Positions 10,701 to 21,020 of a DNA stretch of 64,000 nt are shown piece by piece. The notes under the pieces were generated by a model that made no database searches, was not told the origin of the DNA, and saw nothing but the letters and a program-made list of their open reading frames with translations. Every line of letters begins with the position of its first letter. Within the stretch, counting starts at the first letter, position 1. The DNA is taken from contig PYST01000112.1 in assembly GCA_003049485.1 (NCBI GenBank), positions 1 to 64,000 on the forward strand, in the 5' to 3' direction. Source of the DNA: Ophioceras dolichostomum. Lineage: Eukaryota > Ascomycota > Sordariomycetes > Magnaporthales > Ophioceraceae. The translations under genes and the position numbers were made by a program.

Positions 10701-10864
10701 CACTCAGGGGCATCGGTGAGGAGTTCTTCGAAGTGCCGGTCGTTCATCAAATTACGACATGGGTCGTCAACCCCCTGCTGTGCAAGAGACCTCGCCGCGA
10801 GCCCAAGAGCGAAGAGGAGGGCAACTCCATGGTTGGAGCGGTTGTGTTTGTGCCTGCGTGTCAT
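7718..10864 (-). CDS. Large multi-pass membrane protein with a secreted N-terminal Cys-rich domain and three C-terminal Cys/His repeats; function unknown
   Basis: One uninterrupted frame. I chose the ATG at 10864 because it starts a clear signal peptide (basic start, then ALLFALGLAARSLA), giving about 1048 residues; the open frame continues 63 codons upstream without a signal. Order: signal peptide; a luminal/extracellular domain of about 200 residues with many Cys and Asn-X-Thr sites; a first membrane block (about 240-330); a basic loop; a second membrane block (about 390-490); a long Ser/Pro/Thr-rich segment; then a Cys/His region at about 790-930; and one hydrophobic helix near the C-terminus (FLFALAVLLGIHFIAHW). 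The Cys/His region has three copies of C-x(4,5)-C-x2-C-H-x(8-11)-(I/V)-(L/M)-H-x-x-C (ICYQSSMCMTCH, TCCRDPACWVCH, QCCGSQTCPFCH). I do not recognise the family. The repeats suggest metal binding or disulfides. Confidence 0.75.
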   Translation of the reverse strand: MTRRHKHNRSNHGVALLFALGLAARSLAQQGVDDPCRNLMNDRHFEELLTDAPECFTRQGCGNSVIDSITATCPADAPCAKHFYGLFRDALQGGNVPGGDYPCNKCPSHRACWNTGWPVINATKMCDPDVDRNQTFFTTRGQCCLSPLGQAPPLDRWFFEELCAAGPEGWLKRFRATARLAMKDWLEFRMPYNGTILMERAAAAAARNDTSGMCPTSGDTLRGTAIGNATAFASSLTVMPTFCLVLFGLGRAYKKVHTGSRAFFSGLLMGFLDLLLRFLTVVLWKRLTGDEIPWSDVPWIWLLLCAEPSFAGYQSLIALLASRDGVIDIIVGWGERVERFMGPRRRKYSILNRIGDEEENEGHPMSTKTRIGLCASRARQLLSNWALIAALTDFVTRSVAAAAIGLTVHMGVKRGIYADGSVREYVGGGAVARTYAGAMVWCIFWLPAVSLLLMAAFIHLHRSRFAMWIQRVLKLNDLFPKLIKYYQDRLQREHQPGDPLFAAVDRRAHGWQGQAAAIVGYFTKAEKSPRHHAQQGSGQRPRLFDAAKVLGASMVEVVAGGVRDELEEKYYGSERSDSLGTPGPSSQGRSVSFIGLSSYRDAYSTATATPDPDGDEAGPSTRPAVLSEAQRSETPAFSVSSTSTLPTTQPFVTGNTRPPFPARGSWMPTNRPDVGTAKGKGRETSVQHGLPVEFYSPEKDAPDTGGIFGTQCSRFHAMVYWNEGGIGIREGSTLTASGCAWYLNGSKTALAWDASVRARICYQSSMCMTCHENPTESSLDIMHIDCTQCINNPHNASILPPGQEPGQQPTPRSWHMTTCCRDPACWVCHSMFTAPRWGILHVDCPHRPRNRPVRNVVICRDLARDGLYSAQQRHMHQCCGSQTCPFCHGGRAFAPSIEVLHDSCLRPPASRPRRRLIKRHHHNATGFLGSSATVVADDGAILAQTPPKERAKLRVRVLGSRLIMPLIIRLFTWSDKVLADLADGSASRIWPDRPQFERLLVQAKNLEKEGRLPVSANKFLFALAVLLGIHFIAHWCWWSGLWEMAEGR

Positions 10865-11818
10865 TTTCATGATGCCGTTTGTGATGCGACTGTCAAGGGA
10901 GGCGGGGAGTGATGATAACAACAAAAAAGGGGCACGTGGGTGGCCGCCAGCAATTGGGGAAATCATCGCCGTTGGATATGGGTTGTTTTCAGTCCCAAAG
11001 AAACCATGGAAACCTGGGTTGATGATCACGATGAGGACTTTTCCATTTATCATGGCCCCTCCACGAATCCGCCACAGCCGCTGAAAGGCCTCCCCAGCAC
11101 CCCAGACCGCGATCGCTGCTGCCCCGGCCAGGCATCATCAGAGCCTTACCTCCCAAACAGGGAAGGCTTCCAGGAAGGAATTCCAGGTAGGGAGAGCAAA
11201 AAGAGAGTCACGCCATGCGAACGAGAGGGCAGACAAAGATAAGGCGGGGTGGAGACCAGCTGGCATGTAATAAATCCGTCGATCGGAGCTTGAAGGGGAA
11301 GCGGCTTTCAGCTGGCCCCTTGGCAGGGCGGTCTTCCAGTTGTGACATTTTTGCTCCGGACCACTCACAGGGCCGTGACCGACACCATCACTTCCGGATC
11401 GGGGTTGGCGGGCTGCACGCTCCGGCCGTAGCGTGCCGCAGCCGAACTGACAGGCAGGCTTCTGCTACCCAAAGTCCAAAACCCAAAGTTTCGGAGGGCG
11501 GATTCTGGCCAGGCGTGCAGAGCCTCGGCCAGGGAGGCAGCCTGGGGCTGGATGGTGACGACGATGGAAATGATAAAAAGGGCAAAAGCTCACACGCGAG
11601 CTTCTCTCCTCCGACCCGAATCGATCCGGCTATGGGGTATTCCGTTCCAAAAGCTCTCAGGTCTCTTACGACATATGAATACGTGGGTAGATAGATACAT
11701 TGTCGGTTTCGAGTTTTGACAGCCAGGTCTTCTTCCCTCGCTACCAGCATACCAAGCTCTAGTCCGACCTCTCTGGGCACTTGTAAACTGGCACTCAGTC
11801 GGCAATACCTTGATCATA
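10865..11818. other. Intergenic, divergent promoter region
   Basis: It lies between the divergently transcribed membrane-protein gene (minus) and the GPI-type gene (plus). The open frame of the minus gene extends into it (10865-11053), which is probably leader rather than coding. No family motif is visible. An ATACGTGGGTAGATAGATACAT stretch near 11679 is the only simple-sequence feature. Confidence 0.45.
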
Positions 11819-12612
11819 ATGCGTCTTTGTCAGCTTTCCGTCGGCGCCGTGCTAGCCGAGATACCGCTCTTCCTGGCCTTCTCGTCCAGCGGCATAGTGA
11901 CGGCGCAGCAAACTACCATTCTCATCGCCCCTTTCGGAGGCTGCGTCGTGAGTTTGTGCTCTTAACTCGTCCTGCAAGAGAAAGCTACAATATGTCTCTC
12001 TATTTCACTAACAGTTGCGATTTCTTCTCCCAGGATGCGTGCTTGAGTATTCTATTCTCAGATTGCTTGTGTCGGCCCCTGGATTTCTCCTGTAAGCTTC
12101 CCTTTCCGTCGTCCATATCCCTCGCCGCGTTGCCTCCTTCGTCCGTCCATCGAATAGGTCACCTGACCTTTCCTGCAACAGGCCTCTGTCAATGCAGCTA
12201 TGTCCCAGCTCGTCTGGACCGCTGCGCCGACCAGTGCGCACCTGCACTCAAGGATAACATTCGCGGGCTTTGCAGCGGGAAGTCTGCCGGACCGGTAGCT
12301 TCTGCAATCACACAGGCCTCGCCTACCACCACCACCGCAGCTCCTCGTACTTCTTCTCCTTCTCCCAAGCCGCCGACTTCGACCTCGACGCCCACGACGG
12401 CGCCGCGCCGGACAACCTCCACTCCCGTCGCCACGACCTCCTCGGCGCCCTACAAGAGCACTTCTTCCGCAACCCAGACGAGCTCCAATGGAAACAGCAC
12501 CGGACCTGTTACGGCCGCCGCTGCACGCTTACATATCCAAAAATACGCGGGCAATGCAGGAATGGGAGTACTTGGCGTGGTGGGTGCGGCGGCTTTGGTG
12601 GCCTGGCTGTGA
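11819..12612 (+). CDS. Cys-rich, Ser/Thr-rich cell-surface protein with a GPI-anchor-type tail
   Basis: Three exons join in phase: 11819-11947, 12034-12091 and 12182-12612, encoding 205 residues. Both introns have good signals (GTGAGT...CAG; GTAAGC...CAG). Residues 1-30 are a signal peptide. Residues 40-95 hold a compact Cys module: GGC, DAC, DCLC, SCLCQC, DRC, QCAP, LC. A Ser/Thr/Pro-rich spacer of about 80 residues follows, likely O-glycosylated. The end is a hydrophobic tail (GVLGVVGAAALVAWL) after a small-residue stretch, typical of GPI addition. The Cys module is about the size of a CFEM domain, but the spacing does not clearly match the CFEM eight-Cys pattern, so I call it CFEM-like at most. 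It probably sits at the plasma membrane or cell wall. Confidence 0.7.
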
Positions 12613-14188
12613 GGAGTGGCCTTGGAGGAGCTCGGGATCTTGGCCTGGGGAGGATGGGGGATTCCTAACTATATCCCCCTGACATAGGATGATAGACTGC
12701 ACTAGTTGATACTACACGAGAGAACTGGTATAGCGAGAGCACAAGAGTGTGCTTGCAGCATTGCCGTAATAGACGGTCTGGGAAAGAACGGGTACTCTCG
12801 GGTCCAGCCTTCCTGTTGAGCGCGTGTAACTTGAGGTTAGGGAGGGCTGAAATTATACAGCCTTCAAGAGAGCTCCCGCAACTAGCGGCTAATAAATGAA
12901 TGTCTGCCGCGCCTAGAGTAAGCCAAGAGGATCTTGGCAGAGTGCAGCAGGATGGAACCATAAGAGTTGCCGTCTTGGCAAGCTTGAAAATACAACATGC
13001 GATTGGGTTACCGCCAAAAAGGAGGGCGCAGGGAACACTCTCTGATGATTAGCGACACTTTCAATCATCAGTCTGCTTAGCTACCTCCACCATCAATAGT
13101 CCACCGCACTGTACGGAAGCCTCGTAGGCCCAAATTGAAGGCGATACTAAGCGTGGATTCCAACCCTCAATCTCTGATGGAAGACAATCTATCATGTGAG
13201 CTTAGAATTGGTGCTCCGGTCGCACTTGCGTTGAAGGCACTCTCGCAGTGAAGCATATCTTGGCCTACGTTCTAGCTAGACGCGATCTTTCTTTTCTCTT
13301 ATCGTCAATCAGTTGACCAATCGAGTGTCTGCTAGACGACCACCAAAGATACACATCGACTCTTACCCGAGGCTGTCATCTGTTCGACGTCGTACTCTCC
13401 AGAGTCGGAGAACAGGGATTGCCCTGCCTAGGTACCTAAGGTATTTTTGCGTCGGACCCCCCGAGGATGCGTTAGCTACTAGCTCAGGCGAGCGACTCAT
13501 GGCTACTCCATCGCGACGATTCGTGTGCCAACTTCTTTAGCCCTCAGGTCGAGGCGGTCCATCTGGCCAGCGAGGCCACCTGGCTGCCGGCCTGTGCCGT
13601 TGTGTCTGTTGCGCGCCTGTGCTGCTTATCTTAGTTACCCAGGCTCGCCAGGCAGACTTTAATAGTGTTTTCTTCTAGTGTAGCTACTGTTGATTGTTGG
13701 TCCGCTCTGTTGGCCCAGACACTGACCGCTGTGGGATGATCCGGGATCCGATCCGGTCAGTGTCCAGTCTGTAGTGGTCCCTCGAGAGTTGAGACTGACT
13801 TGAGATTGGAACCAACACCGCCACACCAACAGCGGGATTTTTTGTCCTGACTCTCGTACATGGACTTTTCATTTTTAAAGTTTGGAATTCCGAAACGTTA
13901 AAAAGTCGCATCTTTCTGCAGCTCGTCCTTCGAGATCGCAAAGAAGAAAAGAAGAAACCTGTCTTTGATCTCAATTAATTTTTCTTTGTCAAATCATCTA
14001 TCTCCATCCCTCCTCTCCCACGCTCAGTCCGCCCCAGCAGCCCTTCCATCAGTCACTGGAGCACGCATTGGATTGCGGACCTCTTAATACAGTCCCTGCC
14101 TGCTGCGAGCGCCTGCGAATTAACATTTCTCGGCTGGCACCGCTCACACTCCAGCAGGTCAACTGCCGTACCCACCGCACCCGCCGCC
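12613..14188. other. 1.6-kb intergenic region, promoter of the first F-box gene
   Basis: No supported coding region. A CTAGGTACCTAAG motif lies at 13427-13440. The last 250 bases (from about 13960) become rich in C and T, as expected for a fungal 5' leader before the ATG at 14189. Confidence 0.5.
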
Positions 14189-16189
14189 ATGGAATTGGTG
14201 ACTGCTGGGGGAGGGCGCAGTGACGTCGGCAGCGACACCCCCATCAGCCCCAATTCCAACTCCAGCATCATCAGAAGCAAGAGCATCAGCAACAGAATCA
14301 TCAGCGTCAGAACCACCACCAGCAGGAGATTATGCCTCGAATCTCTCCCCAGCGAGATCCTCTGGCTCATCTGTGGCTCCTTCGCTCCTGAACCTCACGT
14401 TCCTGGCGATCCCGTCTCGGAGGATTTTGTGCAAACCCAGCGCACTCTGAGGCACCTCTGCCTCACATCACGTCGGCTGCAGCACGCGGCCACGCCCTTC
14501 CTCTATGGCGTCATCATTTTGCACTCGAGCTGTCCCATCCCGCGCCGGTCCATCACTCCCGGGCCTAGCGCCACTGGCGGCCTCAAACTCCCTCCATTGG
14601 CCCTGCTCCTCCGGACCCTACTGGAAAGCCCTCGGCTCCGTCCAGGTATCCGACACATCGCATGTTTGGTGAACCTGACTGGCTCGCGTGTTTCATCGGT
14701 GGAGCTCGAAAGCATCCGAAGCGTGTGGAACTCGGCCTGCCAAGGGGTCAAGCTCGGCGCATCCGACGCTCGCATTTTGCGCCTGGCCGACTTGCCAACG
14801 ACATCTTCGTCGATTAATCCTCATCCTAGTGTCGGCAAAAATAAACACGCTCCACCGACTCCTCCAGGCGACAGCAGCAGTGATGAAGACTCCTTGGAGG
14901 ACTGCGTCGCTGCTGCCGGCGCACCGGTCGCCACGACGACGGCGCCAATTCCAGAAGGAACCAATCTGAAGGGGCTCGGCGAGCGCATTTTTGCTGCGGT
15001 GCTATGTCTGACGTCCAATCTGGACTCGGTGGTGCTCCAGATGCCGCGGTGTGCCCGCGCGCCACCAAACGTGGACAAGATCCGATGCGCCATCACGAGT
15101 CGCATCATCGACAGCGCCCTGCAGGACAAGATCGTCGGCTCTACCGTCCTGCAGAACCTCACCACCGTCAAAGTCCAACCAAACATGGAGTCGTTCCTCT
15201 ACGATGGCTGGGACGAACACGACGATTCTGAAGGCCTCGCGTACGACGGCGGAGACGGCGACATCGACGGCTCCGGCGACGGCACAGGCGACGAAGAATA
15301 CGACGACTCCAACTCCGAGTCGTGCCGCGGCGTGCGCCTCGACGCCTGCCCAGGCCTGTTCAACGCCCCGAGCATCACCACGGTCGAGGGCTTCAAGGAC
15401 AGCGGGGGCTGGGACGCGCTGCCGCCGCGCACCCGGGACGTGCGCGTCCGGGGCCTCCTGGAGCCCGCCACGCTCGGCACCGTCTGCGACTACCCGGCCC
15501 TGGAGCGGCTGACGGTGCGCCCCGCGGCGATGGACATGACGCGTGCAGACCCCGACCGCGACGAGTTCAACACGGCGCTCGTCAAGCGCGCCCCGACGCT
15601 CAAGTACCTCTGCCTGCAGACCATGGGCAACGAGACCCTGACGCCCAGCTACGGCCGCCAGCGCCGCCTGCACTGCCTGCCGCGCATGACCCGCCTCGAG
15701 ACACTTTCCGTTGAGCTGCTCACGCTCTTCGGCTGGTCCGACATGGTCGCGGCCCTGCCGCTGCAGGACCTGCTGCCGCGCACCAGCCTCCGCATGCTCA
15801 CCCTCGTGGAGCAGTGGACGTTCGGCGACCCGGTGCTAGGTCTGGCATCATCGGTCCCGACCCCGACAACGTCGTCGTCGTCGCCCGTGTCGTCGCCGGT
15901 GCCGCCGTCGCTTAGTTTCGCGAAGGGGGGTGATATCGCGAAGCTGCAGGGACGGTACCGCACGGAGCTGTACGCTATGCTGGTGGCGTTCGCGCGGAGC
16001 TGCGCCTCGGGCCGGATGCCGATGCTGCGGAGGTTTGACTACGTGCTGAACCCATGCTTAGCTGAAGTGCCTCAGGGGTCGAAGACCCCTGGCAGCGTCA
16101 GCGGTCATGGTGGGGCTGACTTTGAGCGTCTCAGAGAGATGTTCTCGGAGGCGGGCATTAGAATGGAGCTTGATGTTCTGGACTTGTAG
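14189..16189 (+). CDS. F-box domain protein, substrate-recognition type
   Basis: Single exon, 666 residues. After a Ser/Asn-rich, Arg-containing N-terminus, residues 48-110 show a fungal F-box: LCLESLPSEILWLIC, then a spacer, then LRHLCLTSRRLQHAATPFLY, the usual 'LP.EIL..I ... L..LCL.SRRL...A.P.LY' pattern. An acidic, Asp/Gly-rich linker (about 345-385) separates the N-terminal part from a region of repeated Leu-rich blocks (LERLTV, LKYLCLQ, RLETLSVELL, LRMLTLVE), suggesting irregular leucine-rich repeats. F-box proteins link substrates to SCF (Skp1-Cullin) ubiquitin ligases; the substrate is unknown. A second F-box gene follows 735 bases downstream on the same strand, but the two differ in linker and length, so any duplication is old. 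Confidence 0.85.
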   Translation: MELVTAGGGRSDVGSDTPISPNSNSSIIRSKSISNRIISVRTTTSRRLCLESLPSEILWLICGSFAPEPHVPGDPVSEDFVQTQRTLRHLCLTSRRLQHAATPFLYGVIILHSSCPIPRRSITPGPSATGGLKLPPLALLLRTLLESPRLRPGIRHIACLVNLTGSRVSSVELESIRSVWNSACQGVKLGASDARILRLADLPTTSSSINPHPSVGKNKHAPPTPPGDSSSDEDSLEDCVAAAGAPVATTTAPIPEGTNLKGLGERIFAAVLCLTSNLDSVVLQMPRCARAPPNVDKIRCAITSRIIDSALQDKIVGSTVLQNLTTVKVQPNMESFLYDGWDEHDDSEGLAYDGGDGDIDGSGDGTGDEEYDDSNSESCRGVRLDACPGLFNAPSITTVEGFKDSGGWDALPPRTRDVRVRGLLEPATLGTVCDYPALERLTVRPAAMDMTRADPDRDEFNTALVKRAPTLKYLCLQTMGNETLTPSYGRQRRLHCLPRMTRLETLSVELLTLFGWSDMVAALPLQDLLPRTSLRMLTLVEQWTFGDPVLGLASSVPTPTTSSSSPVSSPVPPSLSFAKGGDIAKLQGRYRTELYAMLVAFARSCASGRMPMLRRFDYVLNPCLAEVPQGSKTPGSVSGHGGADFERLREMFSEAGIRMELDVLDL

Positions 16190-16924
16190 CCGTTGCGGGT
16201 CTTATTCGCAGGCGATGGTTGCTTGTAATGCTCCTCTTTATTGCGTTCCTAAGCGACGAAGCAGCTTCTTCCTTCCTGCCTTTTGGATTCACGTTGGATC
16301 AGTCTCGCTTGGAATAATTGGTTGGGAGACATCCTTCAATCAACTTCGCCATCCCTCGAGGCTCAAAGTTACCTAGAACGTCATTTTCTTGGAAAGCGGA
16401 ACGTTAATGCATAGCGGACTTTCTACTACAAAGACCGCTCTTTCTTTCGCGAAGAGTGATGGTACACCGTGTCGCATCGAAGCTTCTTCAATGGATCCCA
16501 ATTGAAGAATGGTTTCCACTTTGTACGAACGCCGCCTTCCCAGTTGCACCCAACAATGATTCTCAGGGGGCAGTTCTCCGAAGCAAGGTGGAGGTTGCCC
16601 GTGATTCTCCCTACCTCCTGCTTTGTTGCGAGAATCGTTCTTCAAAAGAATAATCGTCGCTTAACAAGGGAAGTCGCCCTTCAAGCATGAGGAAAGAAAG
16701 GAAAGCTATCAGACCAACAGACTACCTACTGTAAAATGTACTGCTAAACTCCCCAGGCACAGCATACACTTCAATCAGATTGGCACATCTTCATGATGCG
16801 TTGGGTGTCAGGAGAAACCTTGCAGGAGTACAACGCACTCGAGGTATCCCCCTCCTCTTCTAGATTGCCTGCCTCTCCATTTTAAATGCTCTACACCCCC
16901 GTCAATGAGAGCTGAATTCCAGCC
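16190..16924. other. Intergenic between the two F-box genes
   Basis: No supported coding sequence. The overlapping short frames between 16373 and 16690 have no motif. The 60 bases before 16925 are C-rich and contain the likely leader of the second F-box gene. Confidence 0.5.
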
Positions 16925-18577
16925 ATGACCGCAACCACTCCCACCATCAAGGGACTCATGGACATGCCAGACGAGCTGCTAGCCACAATCTGCGGTCATC
17001 TGCAGGTAAATGAGGTGCCACTAACTACCGTCCCTCTCAGGGGCATCAAGGAGGTCAGGGTCGACGCCAAATCGCTCGCCAGACTCGCTCGCACAGTGAA
17101 GAGGCTAAATAGCGTGGCTACTGAAGTCCTCTATCGCCACATCACGCTCAGAAAAATAATCCGCCGTTGCCGCACTTGGGATGAAGTCGACGAGGACGAA
17201 GAAGACGACGGCGACTACGAAGGTATACCTGCCTCTCAAATGGGCTTGCTCATCCGCACACTCCTGGAGTGCCGCCAGCTTCGAGCCAAGATTAGTGGCA
17301 TCCACTGCGGTTTCGACCTGTCAGTCCCGATTGGACCTCTTCAGCGGGCCTGGATGGAACTGTACTGGAATCTCGCGGCCGACTTGACCCAGTTTTGGGA
17401 GCCTCGTTGGGACGACGCTCGACTCCTTCACCTTGTGGGCCTGGCCGAGCCGAGAGACGGCTATAAGGAAGTTGATGGCTATTGGGCTAACATCAATGAC
17501 TCCCTCCGGCTCAGTTGGGAGCCCGACCGCGTGGGGGAGCGCATGTTTGCCCTGCTCCTCGGCCTAGCGCCCCAGGTTCAGTTCCTGGCAGTCGACATAC
17601 GCCCCTTGATATCATACCGAGTCGACCCCAGGTGTTTCTGGAACCCCAGCTACTATTCCCTCATGGGAAAGCTTACTGTGAGGATACTCGCGGACGGAGA
17701 CTTTGCAAGCTCCTTTCTGCGTGAGCTTCGGACCGTTAAGTTCGGCGAGCTTGTCCGTGCATCCATGCCTCTCCACAAAGAGCCCGAACTGGGACGAAAG
17801 AATCCTCCGGACTTCTGCCAAGCTGTCCTCGATGCACCGAACGTCGAGACACTAGTTTCGCACTTTGGGCCCCGACCGTTCGTGTCGTTCTCGTCGACCC
17901 TCACCTCCATCACCGTATCCGACGCGATGGGCCAGGCCGAATTTGCCAAGATCTGCGCAAACACGGGCCTCGAGGAGCTGTCGGTGACGATCTGGAACAC
18001 CAGAGACGCGAACCCGGAGCTGGACATCTTCAACGGGCCGCTCGAGGGGCTTTCGAGCACGCTGAAGTCCCTCAAGTTCCGAGAATCTCACACGATAGAG
18101 AATGCCGATAAGACATAGGAGTCGTTCTGGAAGCTCAGCAGACCTCGCCTGTTCTGCGTTGGGAACCTCCGCAACCTCAGGGAGCTCGACATCCAAGCCC
18201 GGTGGCTCTTCGAGTCGGTGCGTGACCTGGACGATCCGGATGCAGCCGTCGCGTACCTCCCTGGCTGCCTCCAGGAACTCTGCCTCGTGGAGGAATGGAA
18301 GCATGAGGACAAGGCTTGCCCCTATTATCACCAGCCGAAGGCTGGCGAGCAGGAGTGGGCCGAGTACGACCAGCGGGTCGAACGCTTTCTCCACGCCCTC
18401 GCCAATGCCCGAACCTCCCGCCGCCTGCCACAGCTGCGGAGCGTCGTACTCGATTCTAAGCCTATTTTGTACGGTGGCTGGACGGAGGAAGGCAATCCCT
18501 TTCGAACTGTGAGCTGGGACGAGGCTCTGGTGCGAAGATTCAAGCAGCACGGGCTCCATCTGCGGGTTATCCGCTAA
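16925..18577 (+). pseudogene. F-box domain protein with an in-frame TAG
   Basis: A single reading frame of 551 codons runs from the ATG at 16925 to the stop at 18575-18577, broken once by TAG at 18116-18118 (codon 398). The F-box is at residues 12-78: MDMPDELLATICGHL, an inserted segment, then LARLARTVKRLNSVATEVLYRHI. The rest has Leu-rich blocks (LRTVKFGEL, LEELSVTIW, LKSLKF). After the TAG the same frame keeps the family character (FCVGNLRNLRELDIQARW, YLPGCLQELCLVEEW) and ends in an SCF-type C-terminal segment. The continuation in the same frame for 153 codons argues for a recent nonsense change, such as CAG to TAG. A truncated 397-residue protein with an intact F-box could still be made and might act as a dominant adaptor; this is inference. 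Confidence 0.7.
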
Positions 18578-19313
18578 GGACTTTGACTTGCTACAGACTA
18601 CTCCTCGGACAGTGATTAAGTACCTAGGTTGTCAGGACCCAGAGCTGACAGGCAGGATGAAGGCATATTGTTCGCCCAATAAGTCGCTTTCCATGCGTAT
18701 TTTTAGAGGCTAAACGGAGCAGGCAAAAGGGTGATGAAATTGAGCTTACCAAAATGTTCCTAGTCGCTTCTACCGCCAACCTACCCACCTACTTCATAAT
18801 TTGATACCTACTAGGCATATTCAACTCTACGGCAAATTTCACTTCTGGGATCAGCAGAGCGAGTAACTCGCAGAAAGCTAACTCTTCACCCGACTAGTAT
18901 TCTCTAGAACCTCCAGAAGCAATGAGACTCTCACTGCTAATTAAATCGCAAAATCAACTTTGCCCGCAGGAGGAACTCCGTGGGTTGGGGCCGTGGCGAT
19001 CTGCCCACTGTTATAAATCGCGGATGGATTGTTCTGCCGACAGGGGTTTCAGGGCGGTAAAGCTTAATTAAAGATCAATGTCGCAGATGCCATGACGGAG
19101 CACTTGCGGCCGGTCGGGAATAGGCATTTATATCTTGGTACCCTTTGTACCAGGATCGGGGGTTGACTGCACGACTCGCGCCCCTTGTTCTTCCACCACC
19201 CCTCTTCTCCTGCTCAAAAGGTCTAATCAATCCCGAGTAACCGATCAGAAAGGCACGTCGGTCAGTACAGTCGGGTGAAGAAAACCAGCAGGAGAACAGA
19301 GCAAAGAGCAACC
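18578..19313. other. Intergenic; promoter of the epimerase gene
   Basis: AT-richer spacer with no supported coding sequence. A GTACCTAGG motif occurs at 18620-18628. The leader just before 19314 is A-rich (GAACAGAGCAAAGAGCAACC), a common fungal start context. Confidence 0.5.
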
Positions 19314-20589
19314 ATGGCCGGAAAGAAAGTTTTCATCACTGGAGCCACGGGCTACGTCGGCGGCAGCGCGCTCAAACGGATCGTCGCGGTCTTCCCGGAC
19401 CTGGAGGTGACGGCGCTGATGCGGGCCCACAACCCGGCCTTCTCCGCGCACTACCCGTCCGTCAAGGTCGTACTGGGGACCTGGAACGACACCGAACTCA
19501 TCGAGCGCGCCGTCCGGGACGCGGATGTGGTGATCCACACGGGCAGCACCGACGACGAGCCGTCGTCCCGCGCGATCATCTCGGGCGCCACAAAGCGGCG
19601 GGACCTCGACGGTGGGAAGGAGACCTTCGTCCTCCACCTCACGGGCACGGGATGCATCGCGGACCTCAAGGACAACAACTGGAAGGGCGAGGCCAACCCG
19701 CGCGTGTGGGACGACGTCGCGGATGAGGATGAAATATACAACCTGCCCGAGGGCACTATCCACCGGCCCACGGACAGGTGGTTCATGGACGCGAGCGACG
19801 GGGATAAGATCAAGGTCGTGTGCCTCGCGCCGCCTGACATCTACGGCCCCAGCTCGGCAGTCGGGAGCACACACGGCTCTTACATGGTTCCGCTGTATGC
19901 GAAGGCGCTGCTGGAGAAGGGAGAGGCTTTTTATCTTGGTAAGGGGGAGAACATGAGGGGCGTCACGCACATGGACGACGTGGTGGCATTGTTTGAGCTC
20001 ATCATGCGCAAGTACTTCGAGGGCGGCAGCGAGCTCCAGTATGGCAAGTCGGTATGTGATCCTCTCCCTGATTTGATTTTCACGCAATGGGCCTGTGGAA
20101 GTCTGCCAAGCATAGATATTCGGCTAGGAAGCAAATTACATACCTTAGGAACCTAGGATGCTGACAAACTGTTTGTACCCACGTTTGCAGGGCTTCTACT
20201 TCGGAGTCGCAGACGAGATCCCGTGGAAGCAAGCCGCCGAGGCGATCTGCAAGATCGGGCAGGAGCAGGGGTGGCTCGCACCGGGGACCCAGACCGCGCA
20301 GTGGACCAAGGAGCAGATCGCGGCCCTCACCCCCTACTTCCCCATCCTTGGGCCGTATATCTGGGGCTCCAACAGCAGGGCGTCGTCCACTCGGGCGAGG
20401 AGGCTTGGCTGGGTGCCGAAGGGGCCAAGCTTCTGGGAGGTGTTGCCGGCGGACTGCAAGGCTGCTGCGGAGATGTATATCGCGCAGAACAAGGAGAAGG
20501 AGAAGGAGAAGGAGAAGGAGAAGGAGAAGGAGAAGGAGAAGGAGAAGGAGAAGGAGAAGGCTGGCCGAGGGGAGCAGGAGAAGATTTGA
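19314..20589 (+). CDS. NAD-dependent epimerase/dehydratase (extended SDR) with a Lys-Glu repeat tail
   Basis: Two exons, 19314-20051 and 20191-20589 (intron GTATGT...CAG, phase 0), give 378 residues. Residues 5-12 carry the Rossmann signature FITGATGYVGG. Further Rossmann-like segments are DADVVIHTGS, a TGTG strand and LAPPDIYGPSS, close to fungal NAD(P)-binding proteins of the extended or atypical SDR kind that act on sugar nucleotides or small carbonyl substrates. The usual YxxxK catalytic pair is not obvious, so this may be an atypical SDR. The ATG at 19314 is preferred over an upstream in-frame ATG at 19275 because it is four residues before the Rossmann strand and has a good A at -3. The last 35 residues are a (Lys-Glu)n run encoded by a hexanucleotide repeat, an unusual addition likely to vary in length. 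The substrate is unknown. Confidence 0.8.
20491..20560 (+). repeat. AAGGAG hexanucleotide microsatellite inside the epimerase gene
   Basis: Nearly twelve uninterrupted copies of AAGGAG, in frame, encode alternating Lys and Glu. Six-base units keep the reading frame when the copy number changes, so length variants would be tolerated. In the reverse frame it is a Leu-rich run and drives a spurious antisense open frame. Confidence 0.95.
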
Positions 20590-21020
20590 GCTTGTGGGTG
20601 GCATTCTGGCTGAGTCGGGGATTTCGTGAATTTTAGAGGGCGGCGTTATTTCTTTGTTTCCCCAGGATGCGCTGCATCCGATCTTGGGTAGGTAGGTACA
20701 TATCGAATTACGGTGCGATCAAGGCAAGGAGGAAAACAAGCACTTCAAATTAATATTCGTCATCTCTCACTCTTGGTGATTGGTGAGCTTGAGGCACCAA
20801 CCAAAGTGACCCAAAGTGACCCAATGCGAGGAAGGTGCGAGTCCGTTTTTTCAGCGCGCATGTCGGGCAGTCGCACAGGGGCTCTCCCTCGCCAGCAATT
20901 TCCATCACTTTGCACCCTTTTGTTTTCTCTCTCGCTACGTTCTGAAACCGTCATGGTTCACCGAGTTGTTAGTTTCTCTCAACAATATAACCATGCCGAA
21001 ATTCAGCTTCTATCGCGTTT
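20590..21020. other. Intergenic between the epimerase and HET genes
   Basis: No supported coding sequence. It holds a GGTAGGTAGGTACAT stretch (20688-20702) and a direct repeat of CCAAAGTGAC (about 20800-20821). Confidence 0.5.
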
